A stretch of 64,000 nucleotides of DNA, from contig CACYFZ010000003.1 of NCBI GenBank assembly GCA_902773835.1, positions 46,858 to 110,857 on the forward strand, given 5' to 3'. Both the position numbers and the translations under genes were made by a program. Position 1 is the first letter of the stretch. The number at the start of each line of letters is the position of its first letter. Shown piece by piece: positions 1 to 6,829 of the stretch. The stretch is from an uncultured Eubacteriales bacterium (GTDB lineage Bacteria; Bacillota; Clostridia; Peptostreptococcales; Anaerovoracaceae). The notes below the pieces were generated by a model. It was not told where the DNA came from. It was given only the letters and a program-made list of their open reading frames with translations, and ran no database searches.

Positions 1-1
1 T

Positions 2-514
2 TATCTGGTGGGAGTGCCAATCGGAAGAAATCAGAAAGAATGCATACTCTCTGATTTGGAAGAGCTTTCCGAGGAAAAAAGAGAATCGGAAGGGCTCTGT
101 CCTGATGTACTCAAAAGTGAATGCATGGTTGAACAGGCAGACATAACATATGACTATCCCGAGCGGAAGAAAGAGGACCTGGTTGCAATAATCGGAGAGG
201 GAGTAACTTCGCTTGCTCTGGCAAACGCAATCGAATTAGAACTCGACATACCGACGAAGGTTATATGTGCCACGGAATGTCCTGAAGGCATACTTCGAAG
301 CAAAGATCGCATCCTGCCTGACGAAGAGGACATTATGTCTGCCCTCGGAGGAGCTGTAATTGTAATAGCTGATCCGCTTTATAAGCCGATTTGCCCGGCA
401 GAAACGAAATTCATTTCACTTCCGCATGAGGCCTTTTCCGGCAGACTATACAGATCGGACATCCCCAATTTAGTAGAGAATTCAGGAGATTTTCTAAAAA
501 TGTTACAAATCTAA
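2..514 (+). CDS. Nitrogenase component 1-like oxidoreductase, C-terminal part (5' truncated by window)
   Basis: The reading frame is open from the first full codon of the window (Y-L-V-G-V-P-I-G), so the real start lies upstream and only about 171 C-terminal residues are visible. The stretch YLVGVPIG, a Rossmann-like segment (LVAIIGEGVTSLALANAIE) and later ADPLYKP resemble the last domain of NifD/NifK-type proteins, including the group IV nitrogenase-like proteins common in Clostridia. No P-cluster or cofactor ligands fall in the visible part, so substrate and metal content cannot be judged. It stands 219 bp upstream of a metal-chelate-type binding lipoprotein, a pairing that suggests metal or tetrapyrrole metabolism. 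Family assignment moderate; function unknown. Confidence 0.55.
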   Translation, partial: YLVGVPIGRNQKECILSDLEELSEEKRESEGLCPDVLKSECMVEQADITYDYPERKKEDLVAIIGEGVTSLALANAIELELDIPTKVICATECPEGILRSKDRILPDEEDIMSALGGAVIVIADPLYKPICPAETKFISLPHEAFSGRLYRSDIPNLVENSGDFLKMLQI

Positions 515-674
515 GGGGTGAAAAGTGATATATGTAACAAAACATATTTCACTACATATTATCTCTTAACGATAAGTTGGATTATTAGGATTATTGTTAT
601 GTAAACAACGGTCAAACGGAGGCATTTAAAAAAATGTTACATATCAGGGCATAATACCCATCATTATGTAACAT
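501..674. promoter_or_regulatory. Two identical inverted operator pairs (TGTTACA - 25 nt - TGTAACA)
   Basis: TGTTACA lies at 501-507 and 635-641, and its inverse TGTAACA at 533-539 and 667-673. Each pair has exactly 25 nt between half-sites (32 bp start to start). In the second pair the match extends to a perfect 10-bp inverted repeat, ATGTTACATA at 634-643 against TATGTAACAT at 665-674. A further small dyad, TTGTT/AACAA, lies at 594-608. The first half-site overlaps the 3' end of the nitrogenase-like gene; the second pair ends 60 bp before the binding-protein start. The repeated spacing argues for a real binding site of a dimeric or tetrameric regulator. The regulator is unknown. Confidence 0.6.
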
Positions 675-733
675 TTGTGAAAAAAGTCCTCGTTGAACAT
701 AGATTTTTTTAATAATTAAGGAGGTATCTGAAT

Positions 734-1903
734 ATGAAGAATGTAATTCTGAGTATGAAGACACAAAAACTATTAGCACTGATATTGGCACTGGCGCTGA
801 CTATGGCAAGCCTTGCAGCGTGCACGGGCGGCGGAAGTGCAGACTCATCCGATGCCGAAGAGGCTGCCAAGGCTTCGACAGTCACGGTAACGGATCACGC
901 AGACAAGCAGGTGGAAGTTCCGGCTGAGATTAACAGAATCGCAGTCTGCGATATCTTCCCGATCCCGAGCGTGCTGGCGGTATTCTTTGATTCGGCAGAT
1001 AAAATCGTGGGAATGCCTGAGCCGTCCAAGACGGCTGCAGAGAACGGACTCCTCGGAGAGCTTTATCCTGAGATTCTGAATGCGGAGACGGGATACATCG
1101 ACGGCAGCAACGTAAATCTGGAAGAACTGGCTAAGCTGGAACCGGATGTCGTCTTCTATAGTGCATCAAGTCCTGAAATCGGAGAGCAGCTGACCAATGC
1201 GGGCTTTGCTGCAGTTGCCATTTCTGTCAACAAGTGGAATTATGACTGCATCGAGACACTTAACAATTGGATAGACCTTCTGAGCCAGATGTTCCCTGAC
1301 AGCGATAAAGCTGAACTCGTAAAAACCAGATCTAACGAGATGTATAAGTTGGTTCAGGACAGAGTTAAGGATATTCCGGATGAGGAACGCGCCAAGGCAT
1401 TCTTCCTTTTCCAGTACAGCGACACAACACTTCTGACTTCGGGCAAGCAGTTCTTCGGTCAGTGGTGGGCTGATGCAATCGGCGCCAAGAATGTCGCAGA
1501 GGAGCTGGAACAGGATAATTCTGCACCTGTTAATATGGAGCAGATTTATAACTGGAATCCTGATCTCATATTCATGACCAACTTCAATACATTCTATCCG
1601 GATGATCTCTACAATAATACTGTAGAAGGTTATGATTGGAGTGCGGTTGACGCCGTTAAGAATAAGAGAGTATTCAAGATGCCTCTGGGTATGTACAGAA
1701 GCTATACACCGGGAGTTGACTGTCCGGTTACTCTGCTTTGGATGGCCAAGACGGCATATCCTGAAAAGTTCGAAGATGTGGATGTAATCAAGCAGGCAAA
1801 GGACTATTATAAGGAAGTCTTCGGCATTGAACTCAGTGATGACCAGGCCAAGTCAATCTTCGAACCTAAGCAGGAATCCGGCGGGGGTTTCTCGTATCAA
1901 TAA
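734..1903 (+). CDS. ABC transporter substrate-binding lipoprotein, FepB/BtuF (TroA-like) type
   Basis: 389-residue lipoprotein: charged N-terminus, hydrophobic segment (residues 13-26) and lipobox L-A-A-C with Cys30 as the lipidated residue. The rest matches the two-lobe periplasmic-binding-protein fold used for Fe-siderophore, haem, cobalamin and other metal-chelate uptake: the N-lobe segment RIAVCDIFPIPSVLAVF, the ELAKLEPDVVFYS segment typical of this family, and a C-lobe with YNWNPDLIFMTN. It has a strong AAGGAGG site 8 nt before the ATG. No permease or ATPase follows, so it is an orphan binding protein here; partners may lie upstream of the window with the nitrogenase-like gene. The ligand cannot be read from sequence. 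The paired operators upstream probably control it. Confidence 0.85.
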   Translation: MKNVILSMKTQKLLALILALALTMASLAACTGGGSADSSDAEEAAKASTVTVTDHADKQVEVPAEINRIAVCDIFPIPSVLAVFFDSADKIVGMPEPSKTAAENGLLGELYPEILNAETGYIDGSNVNLEELAKLEPDVVFYSASSPEIGEQLTNAGFAAVAISVNKWNYDCIETLNNWIDLLSQMFPDSDKAELVKTRSNEMYKLVQDRVKDIPDEERAKAFFLFQYSDTTLLTSGKQFFGQWWADAIGAKNVAEELEQDNSAPVNMEQIYNWNPDLIFMTNFNTFYPDDLYNNTVEGYDWSAVDAVKNKRVFKMPLGMYRSYTPGVDCPVTLLWMAKTAYPEKFEDVDVIKQAKDYYKEVFGIELSDDQAKSIFEPKQESGGGFSYQ

Positions 1904-1926
1904 TAAAGAAGATTTAGGGGTTTTAT

Positions 1927-1958
1927 ACAGCAGGCGGTCCCTCGGGGCCGCTTGTATG
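1927..1958 (+). terminator. Possible intrinsic terminator after the binding lipoprotein
   Basis: GGCGGTCCC at 1933-1941 can pair with GGGGCCGCT with two G-T wobbles and a very short loop; flanking ATACA and TGTAT extend it. The downstream tract (TTGTATGCTATTATT) is T-rich but interrupted, so termination may be partial. Confidence 0.4.
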
Positions 1959-1971
1959 CTATTATTACAGC

Positions 1972-2346
1972 ATGGTTGATATAGACAGATTCTTTGAGAT
2001 GCTTAAGGAAGTATGTGATGAGCTTCCTGATGATTTCTTCAACGAGCTTCACCAGGGCGTGCTTCTCTCAGAAGAGATTAAGATATCTCCTTACGCCAGA
2101 AGTGAGGATATGTTTATTATGGGAGAATACAGAAGAGCTTATTACGGCAACCAAATTACAATCTATTACGGATCGTTTGCGAGAGCGTACTCTCAGCTGT
2201 CCGAAGAGGCTCTTAAGAGCAAGCTCAGAAATACAGTGCGACATGAGTTCAGGCACCATATGGAACATCTCTCCGGAATGTACGGCGCGGACTCACTGGA
2301 AAGGGAAGATCAGATTCGTATGCGCAGATATCTCAGGGGAGATTGA
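1972..2346 (+). CDS. Small zincin-like metallopeptidase family protein
   Basis: 124 residues, the usual size of the zincin_1 metallopeptidase family. The C-terminal half carries H-E-F-R-H-H-M-E-H, which contains an HExxH zinc-binding/catalytic motif (residues about 90-94) in the arrangement of this family, preceded by the conserved ITIYYGSF stretch. No signal peptide, so it is presumably cytosolic. Substrates are unknown. There is no clear ribosome site before the ATG; a second in-frame ATG at 1999 is possible. It lies directly upstream of the AlkD-like gene, with 86 bp between them and no terminator, so the two may be co-transcribed. Confidence 0.75.
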   Translation: MVDIDRFFEMLKEVCDELPDDFFNELHQGVLLSEEIKISPYARSEDMFIMGEYRRAYYGNQITIYYGSFARAYSQLSEEALKSKLRNTVRHEFRHHMEHLSGMYGADSLEREDQIRMRRYLRGD

Positions 2347-2432
2347 AAGAGTGGAAAACGCAATCCGGGAGAGCGGATTATACCTAACTGCAAACACCGA
2401 CGGAGTGATGACTACTAAGCATTACAGGGAAT

Positions 2433-3122
2433 ATGATGACGGAAATAATCAGAAACGAACTGCTTGACATGCAGGATATAAAGTACAGGGAGTTTCAGGC
2501 GAAGCTTATGCCGACGGTCGATCCTGAAAAGATGATTGGTGTGAGAACTCCGGAACTAAGGAAGTATGCGAAGCAAGTAATCAAGAGCGGAGGTGCGGCA
2601 GAATTCATCAATGAACTTCCACACGAATACTTTGATGAGAATCAGCTGCATGCATTTATCATTTCCGAAATGAAAGATTATGAGAAATGCATCACTGAAG
2701 TTAATCGCTTTCTTCCGTATGTGGACAATTGGGCTACATGCGATCAACTCTCGCCGAAAGTGTTTAAGAAACATAAGGAAGAGCTGCTTAGGGAAATAAG
2801 AAAGTGGATCAGGGCCGAAGAGACTTATACAATCAGGTTCGGAATAGGGATGCTTATGCAGCACTTCCTGGATGAAGACTTCAAAGCGGAGTACCCGGAA
2901 ATGGTGGCTGCCGTGAAATCGGAAGAATACTACGTCAATATGATGATAGCATGGTACTTTGCCACAGCTCTGGCCAAGCAATATGACGAAGTTATTTCTT
3001 TCATCCAAAACAACAGATTGGATAAGTGGACACATAATAAGGCAATTCAGAAATCAGTGGAAAGCAATCGGATAAGTCCGGAGCGAAAGGAATATCTTAA
3101 GTCGCTGAAACAAAAACGGTAA
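2433..3122 (+). CDS. DNA alkylation repair protein, AlkD-like HEAT-repeat glycosylase
   Basis: 229 residues, the usual length of AlkD. Helical-repeat features of the family are present: R-T-P-E-L-R-K-Y-A-K near residue 40, HAFIISEM, the conserved VDNWATCDQLSP segment (about residues 94-105), and the C-terminal DKWTHNKAIQKSVESNRIS with the WxxNKAIQK pattern. AlkD enzymes excise positively charged 3- and 7-alkylpurines without base flipping. The start is one of two adjacent ATG codons (2433, 2436). An intrinsic terminator follows, closing a short unit with the zincin gene. Confidence 0.85.
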   Translation: MMTEIIRNELLDMQDIKYREFQAKLMPTVDPEKMIGVRTPELRKYAKQVIKSGGAAEFINELPHEYFDENQLHAFIISEMKDYEKCITEVNRFLPYVDNWATCDQLSPKVFKKHKEELLREIRKWIRAEETYTIRFGIGMLMQHFLDEDFKAEYPEMVAAVKSEEYYVNMMIAWYFATALAKQYDEVISFIQNNRLDKWTHNKAIQKSVESNRISPERKEYLKSLKQKR

Positions 3123-3140
3123 TGCAATTAAGAGAAAGAC

Positions 3141-3169
3141 AAAAAAGGGCTTGACGGAGCCCTTTTATA
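3141..3169 (+). terminator. Intrinsic terminator after the AlkD-like gene
   Basis: AAAAGGGCT at 3143-3151 pairs perfectly with AGCCCTTTT at 3158-3166 around a 6-nt loop, and the 3' arm supplies the T tract. Confidence 0.85.
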
Positions 3170-3203
3170 ATGCTATTATTGCTTTGTCAATTTAATACTT
3201 TAA

Positions 3204-3376
3204 CACGCTAAAGCGAAGAAGCGTGCAGATAAGTCTGAATGAGAAAAAGAACAGAATGGAAAGGAAAGGAAACTCAAATGCAAACATCTACGATTTTCCG
3301 ACATTGAATCTGAGAGACAGAAGCGGAGGTAAAAACCGCTATCGAAACAATCAAACATAACAAACAGATTCAATGT
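3204..3376 (+). promoter_or_regulatory. Structured 5' leader of the amino-acid transporter operon
   Basis: The 280-bp gap before the transporter contains two predicted stems. CACGCT (3204-3209) pairs with AGCGTG (3220-3225). A perfect 12-bp long-range stem joins ACATTGAATCTG (3301-3312) to CAGATTCAATGT (3365-3376), enclosing an AGCGG/CCGCT hairpin (3322-3326/3336-3340). The closing stem ends 10-20 nt before the ribosome site of the binding-protein gene. The architecture resembles a cis-acting leader, but it does not match a riboswitch class I recognise. Confidence 0.45.
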
Positions 3377-3402
3377 ATTAAATAAAAAGGAAGGCAACAA
3401 AA

Positions 3403-4260
3403 ATGAAAAAGAAAATCACAGTACTCGGAATCGTATTCACAATGCTATTCACAATGATCGCGTTCAGCGCATGCGGCGGCGGCAGCAGTGAAGAGGCAGC
3501 AACAGAAGAAACAACAGAAGAAACAACAGAATCTGCAGATGCATTTGTATTCAAACAGGGTTTTGATAAAGACTTCCCTCCGTATTCATATATCGGAGAT
3601 GACGGAGAAACTACAGGCTTCGACGTAGAGCTTGCTCAGGCAGTTTGTGAACTCAACGGATGGACATACAAAGGAGTTCCTATCAACTGGGATGCCAAGG
3701 AAGCTGAACTCGAATCCGGCAGCATCGATTGCATTTGGTCAGGCTTCACAAAGAGCCCGGACAGAGAACCGAAATTTGCATGGAGCGATCCGTACTCAGT
3801 AAACACTATCAAGATTATGGTTCTTGAAGGCTCAGACATTAAGTCCTCTGCTGATCTTGCAGGTAAGAAGGTCGGAGTACAGGGAAGCACATCCGCTCAG
3901 GAAATGCTCGAGACTCCTAATGCTGAGGGCGGTGCTGAAGATCTGATGAAGACATTCGCATCATTTGAAAAATATGATACATATACAATCGCAGTAAACG
4001 ACCTCAAGGCCGGTGCCATCGATGCAATCGCTATCGACGTTACAACAGGTGACTACCAGATGACTAAGGTTGAAGGACTTGCGTATCTGGATGACGACAT
4101 CTGCGAAGAGGTATATGCCATCGGTTTCCGTACAGATGATACAGAGCTGGCCAACCAGGTAACAGAGGCTCTTAAGACTCTCGCTGAGAACGGAAAGATG
4201 GATGAGATCGGAAAGAAGTATCCTGAGATTTATGAAAATCTCTCGATGCTCAAAAAATAA
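3403..4260 (+). CDS. Polar amino-acid ABC transporter substrate-binding lipoprotein
   Basis: 285 residues. Lipobox F-S-A-C with Cys24, then a Glu/Thr-rich linker (about residues 29-44) and a type 2 periplasmic binding domain of the solute-binding protein family 3: the opening DKDFPPYSYIGDDGETTGFDVELA, the WSGFTKSPDREPKFAWSDPY segment, ADLAGKKVGVQGSTSAQ, and the closing IGKKYPEIYE. It delivers a polar amino acid to the adjacent permease/ATPase. The ligand is not readable; the racemase-like gene downstream suggests an amino acid metabolised through its D-form, possibly histidine. Good ribosome site (AAGGAAGG). It is separated from the permease by two hairpins, which likely give it a higher mRNA dose. 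Confidence 0.9.
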   Translation: MKKKITVLGIVFTMLFTMIAFSACGGGSSEEAATEETTEETTESADAFVFKQGFDKDFPPYSYIGDDGETTGFDVELAQAVCELNGWTYKGVPINWDAKEAELESGSIDCIWSGFTKSPDREPKFAWSDPYSVNTIKIMVLEGSDIKSSADLAGKKVGVQGSTSAQEMLETPNAEGGAEDLMKTFASFEKYDTYTIAVNDLKAGAIDAIAIDVTTGDYQMTKVEGLAYLDDDICEEVYAIGFRTDDTELANQVTEALKTLAENGKMDEIGKKYPEIYENLSMLKK

Positions 4261-4267
4261 TAGCCAT

Positions 4268-4350
4268 CACCGCAGAGCGGTGTTAAAAACTTTCTTCTAA
4301 AATAGAAAACGTGCAGGCTTCGCGGGCATTGTCCCGCGAAGCGTCTGTTT
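4268..4350 (+). terminator. Two intercistronic stem-loops between binding protein and permease
   Basis: CACCGC (4268-4273) pairs with GCGGTG (4277-4282). GCTTCGCGGG (4317-4326) pairs perfectly with CCCGCGAAGC (4333-4342), a 10-bp stem. The tract after the second stem (GTCTGTTTG) is poor in T, so this is better read as a partial terminator or mRNA-stabilising hairpin that raises binding-protein expression over the permease. Confidence 0.5.
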
Positions 4351-4369
4351 GTAAAAAAGAGGACACTAA

Positions 4370-5017
4370 ATGACATTTGAAACCATGTTATCAACTATGG
4401 CCAGCGGTATGCTGAAGACGGGTCTTATTTTCGTCCTGACCCTTATCGGCTCACTCCCGCTCGGCATGATAGTCGCACTTCTTCACAAATCAAGATTCTT
4501 TATTGTGAGGAAATTTATCAGTATATACATATCAATCATCAGAGGAACGCCTCTTATGCTGCAGCTTCTGGTCTGGTACTTCGGACCGTTTTATCTTTTC
4601 GGATGGAACATCGGAAACTGGAGATTCCCGGCGATAATAGTAGCGTTCGTAGTAAACTACGCAGCGTATTTCGCAGAGATCTATCGCGGAGGCATAGAAT
4701 CGATTCCGCAGGGCCAGTATGAGGCAGCTCAGGTGCTCGGTTATTCCAAATTCCAGACATTTATGAGAATCATACTTCCTCAGGTAGTAAAAATCATACT
4801 GCCGTCCGTAACCAATGAGGTAATAACCCTCGTAAAGGATACATCCATGGCATTTACTCTGGCATATGCGGAAGTATTCTCACTGGCCAAGCAAATATCC
4901 GCATCTCAGTCTTCTTTCATGCCTTTCCTTATCGCCGGTGTTTTCTACTTCGTGGCAAACTACGTGGTGGAGTTCATCATGAAGCGTATCGAGAAATCCA
5001 TGGACTACTATAAATAG
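4370..5017 (+). CDS. Polar amino-acid ABC transporter permease (HisM/GlnP type)
   Basis: 215 residues with about five membrane segments, the usual size of HisMQ-family permeases. The signature RGTPLMLQLLVWYFG (about residues 59-73) is present, followed by the cytoplasmic EAA loop EIYRGGIESIPQGQYEAAQVLGYS, which contacts the ATPase. It forms the inner-membrane channel, probably as a homodimer because only one permease gene is present. The ATPase starts 15 bp downstream with its own AAAGGAGG site, so the two are one transcription unit. Confidence 0.93.
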   Translation: MTFETMLSTMASGMLKTGLIFVLTLIGSLPLGMIVALLHKSRFFIVRKFISIYISIIRGTPLMLQLLVWYFGPFYLFGWNIGNWRFPAIIVAFVVNYAAYFAEIYRGGIESIPQGQYEAAQVLGYSKFQTFMRIILPQVVKIILPSVTNEVITLVKDTSMAFTLAYAEVFSLAKQISASQSSFMPFLIAGVFYFVANYVVEFIMKRIEKSMDYYK

Positions 5018-5032
5018 AAAGGAGGCCGTAAT

Positions 5033-5791
5033 ATGATACTTGAAATGAACAACATACAAAAAGAATTTGACGGTCTCGAAGTTTTAAAAGACATAAGTTT
5101 CGGAGTGGACAGCGGAGAGGTTGTAAGCATCATCGGGCCTTCAGGCTCGGGTAAATCGACACTGCTTCGCTGTGCGACATTCCTCGAGACTATCGACGGC
5201 GGAGAGATAATATATATGGGAGATAAAGCTGCGCGCACCGGTGAGGACGGTAAAGCCGTGTACGCAGGTCCGCAGGAAATGAAGAAATTCAGAAGTTACT
5301 GTGGTCTTGTATTCCAGCAGTTCAATCTCTTCCCGCACTACAGCATTCTGAAAAACATCACCGATGCGCCGATAAAAGTGCAGGGCAAATCCAAAGATGA
5401 GGCGGAAGCGAATGCAAGGGAGCTTCTTAAAAAGATGGGAATAGAGGATAAGGCCGATGCGTACCCTTTCCAGCTTTCGGGAGGACAACAGCAGAGAGTT
5501 GCGATAGCAAGAGCGCTTGCCATGAAACCGGAGATACTCTTCTTTGATGAGCCGACATCCGCACTTGATCCCGAGCTTACGGGAGAAGTTCTGAAGGTTA
5601 TTAAGCAGCTTGCCGATGAAAAGATGACGATGGTGGTCGTAACCCACGAGATGCCTTTTGCAAAGGCGGTCAGCGACAGAGTCATCTTCATGGATGGCGG
5701 TGTAATAGTTGAGCAGGGAGCTCCAAAGGACGTGCTCGGAAATCCGAGCGAAGAGAGAACTCAGCAATTCCTTAGGGTATTTGAAAGATAG
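5033..5791 (+). CDS. Polar amino-acid ABC transporter ATP-binding protein (GlnQ/HisP type)
   Basis: 252 residues. Walker [10 protein letters not shown] at residues 35-43, Q-loop in [15 protein letters not shown] signature LSGGQQQR, Walker [13 protein letters not shown] and the H-loop histidine in VVVTHEM. It energises uptake through the permease encoded just upstream. Slightly longer than the minimal family because of an insertion after the first strands (around residues 63-82, [20 protein letters not shown]), where HisP-type proteins also carry an insert. The epimerase-like gene follows after 27 bp. Confidence 0.93.
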   Translation: MILEMNNIQKEFDGLEVLKDISFGVDSGEVVSIIGPSGSGKSTLLRCATFLETIDGGEIIYMGDKAARTGEDGKAVYAGPQEMKKFRSYCGLVFQQFNLFPHYSILKNITDAPIKVQGKSKDEAEANARELLKKMGIEDKADAYPFQLSGGQQQRVAIARALAMKPEILFFDEPTSALDPELTGEVLKVIKQLADEKMTMVVVTHEMPFAKAVSDRVIFMDGGVIVEQGAPKDVLGNPSEERTQQFLRVFER

Positions 5792-5818
5792 GGACAGAGG
5801 GCATTTAAGCAATCAGTA

Positions 5819-6697
5819 ATGGATATAAAAGATATAAAGTATTCAATATTCGATCCGACCGGAAATACAACGGCTCTGGTGGAAACAAGAGTCGAAAATG
5901 AAAAACAGCCTGCTGTTGCGGAAGAGATAATGAAGATTCATCCGGAAGTGGAGCAGGTGGGCTTCGTTATTTTCGAGCCCGGAAGACCTGTTCCGGCTCT
6001 TCTCAGAATGGCCGGAGGGGAGTTCTGCGGAAATGCCACTATGAGTGCGGCAGCTCTTTATGCCATCAGGACCGGAGATGAGGCTGATGCCATACGTGTA
6101 AGGGTGAGCGGAGCGCCCAGGTCACTGGAGGTAAGGTTAAAAAAGAATCCGGAAGATTCATCGATGTTTGATGCGGGTGTGGAGATGCCTCCTGCTGTTT
6201 CGATAGAAAAGAGGGGCTTCAGCGCAGAAGGTATAAGCGAGGATCTGCCTGTGGTAGACATGGGAGGAATCTCTCATATAGTCATCGAAAAGAACAGGAA
6301 GATGTACACGCTTAAGGATAATCCGAAAGCAGCGGAGCGAGCCGTTAAAGAATGGTGCGACAACCTGGGTGCAGACTGCCTCGGAATCATGTTTCTCTCA
6401 GGCAGCGGAGCAGCAAGCAAAGCGGATAAGAACCGCGAGACGAAGGTCGGCGTGGATATGAAAATGGAAACCGAGATGACACCGCTTGTATATGTGCCTG
6501 TGTCAGACACCATCTTCTGGGAGAATTCCTGTGCCAGCGGGTCTGCGGCAGTTGGAATGTATCTGTCGGATAAGTTCGGAGTGGCACTGGAAATAGAAAT
6601 AAAAGAGCCTGCCGGAATACTGAAGGTAAAAAGCGATACTGCCGAAGGCATCACCTGGCTGTACGGCAGCACCAAACATACAAATTCATATAATTGA
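5819..6697 (+). CDS. DapF-fold amino-acid racemase/epimerase, similar to histidine racemase (CntK-like)
   Basis: 292 residues with the two catalytic half-sites of the diaminopimelate epimerase fold: Cys70 in G-G-E-F-C-G-N-A-T and Cys238 in E-N-S-C-A-S-G-S-A. In PLP-independent racemases these two cysteines act as the acid/base pair. The F-C-G-N-A form, rather than the DapF C-G-N-G-x-R form, is closer to histidine racemases such as staphylococcal CntK. The gene is the last of the ABC amino-acid operon and has only a distant AGAGGG as ribosome site; no earlier in-frame start exists before a stop at 5789. Inference: it converts the imported amino acid. True DapF is less likely because no lysine-pathway gene is nearby. 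Confidence 0.65.
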   Translation: MDIKDIKYSIFDPTGNTTALVETRVENEKQPAVAEEIMKIHPEVEQVGFVIFEPGRPVPALLRMAGGEFCGNATMSAAALYAIRTGDEADAIRVRVSGAPRSLEVRLKKNPEDSSMFDAGVEMPPAVSIEKRGFSAEGISEDLPVVDMGGISHIVIEKNRKMYTLKDNPKAAERAVKEWCDNLGADCLGIMFLSGSGAASKADKNRETKVGVDMKMETEMTPLVYVPVSDTIFWENSCASGSAAVGMYLSDKFGVALEIEIKEPAGILKVKSDTAEGITWLYGSTKHTNSYN

Positions 6698-6703
6698 GCA
6701 CAT

Positions 6704-6739
6704 GAGCATATGGCTATCGCCCATATGCTCTATTTTATT
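6704..6739 (+). terminator. Intrinsic terminator of the amino-acid transporter operon
   Basis: GAGCATATGG (6704-6713) pairs perfectly with CCATATGCTC (6721-6730) around a 7-nt loop, followed by TATTTTATTG. Confidence 0.85.
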
Positions 6740-6829
6740 GTTATCAAGTTCAGTTTTATCTTTGTAGATCCCGTGTTTTGAGGTAGAATAATAGCGGAAT
6801 TATTTTTTGGTGACGAAAAGAGATTAACA

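Noticed and set aside
3151..3171. TTGACG...TATAAT promoter within the AlkD terminator
   Set aside because: Spacing is only 9 bp; the elements belong to the terminator hairpin.
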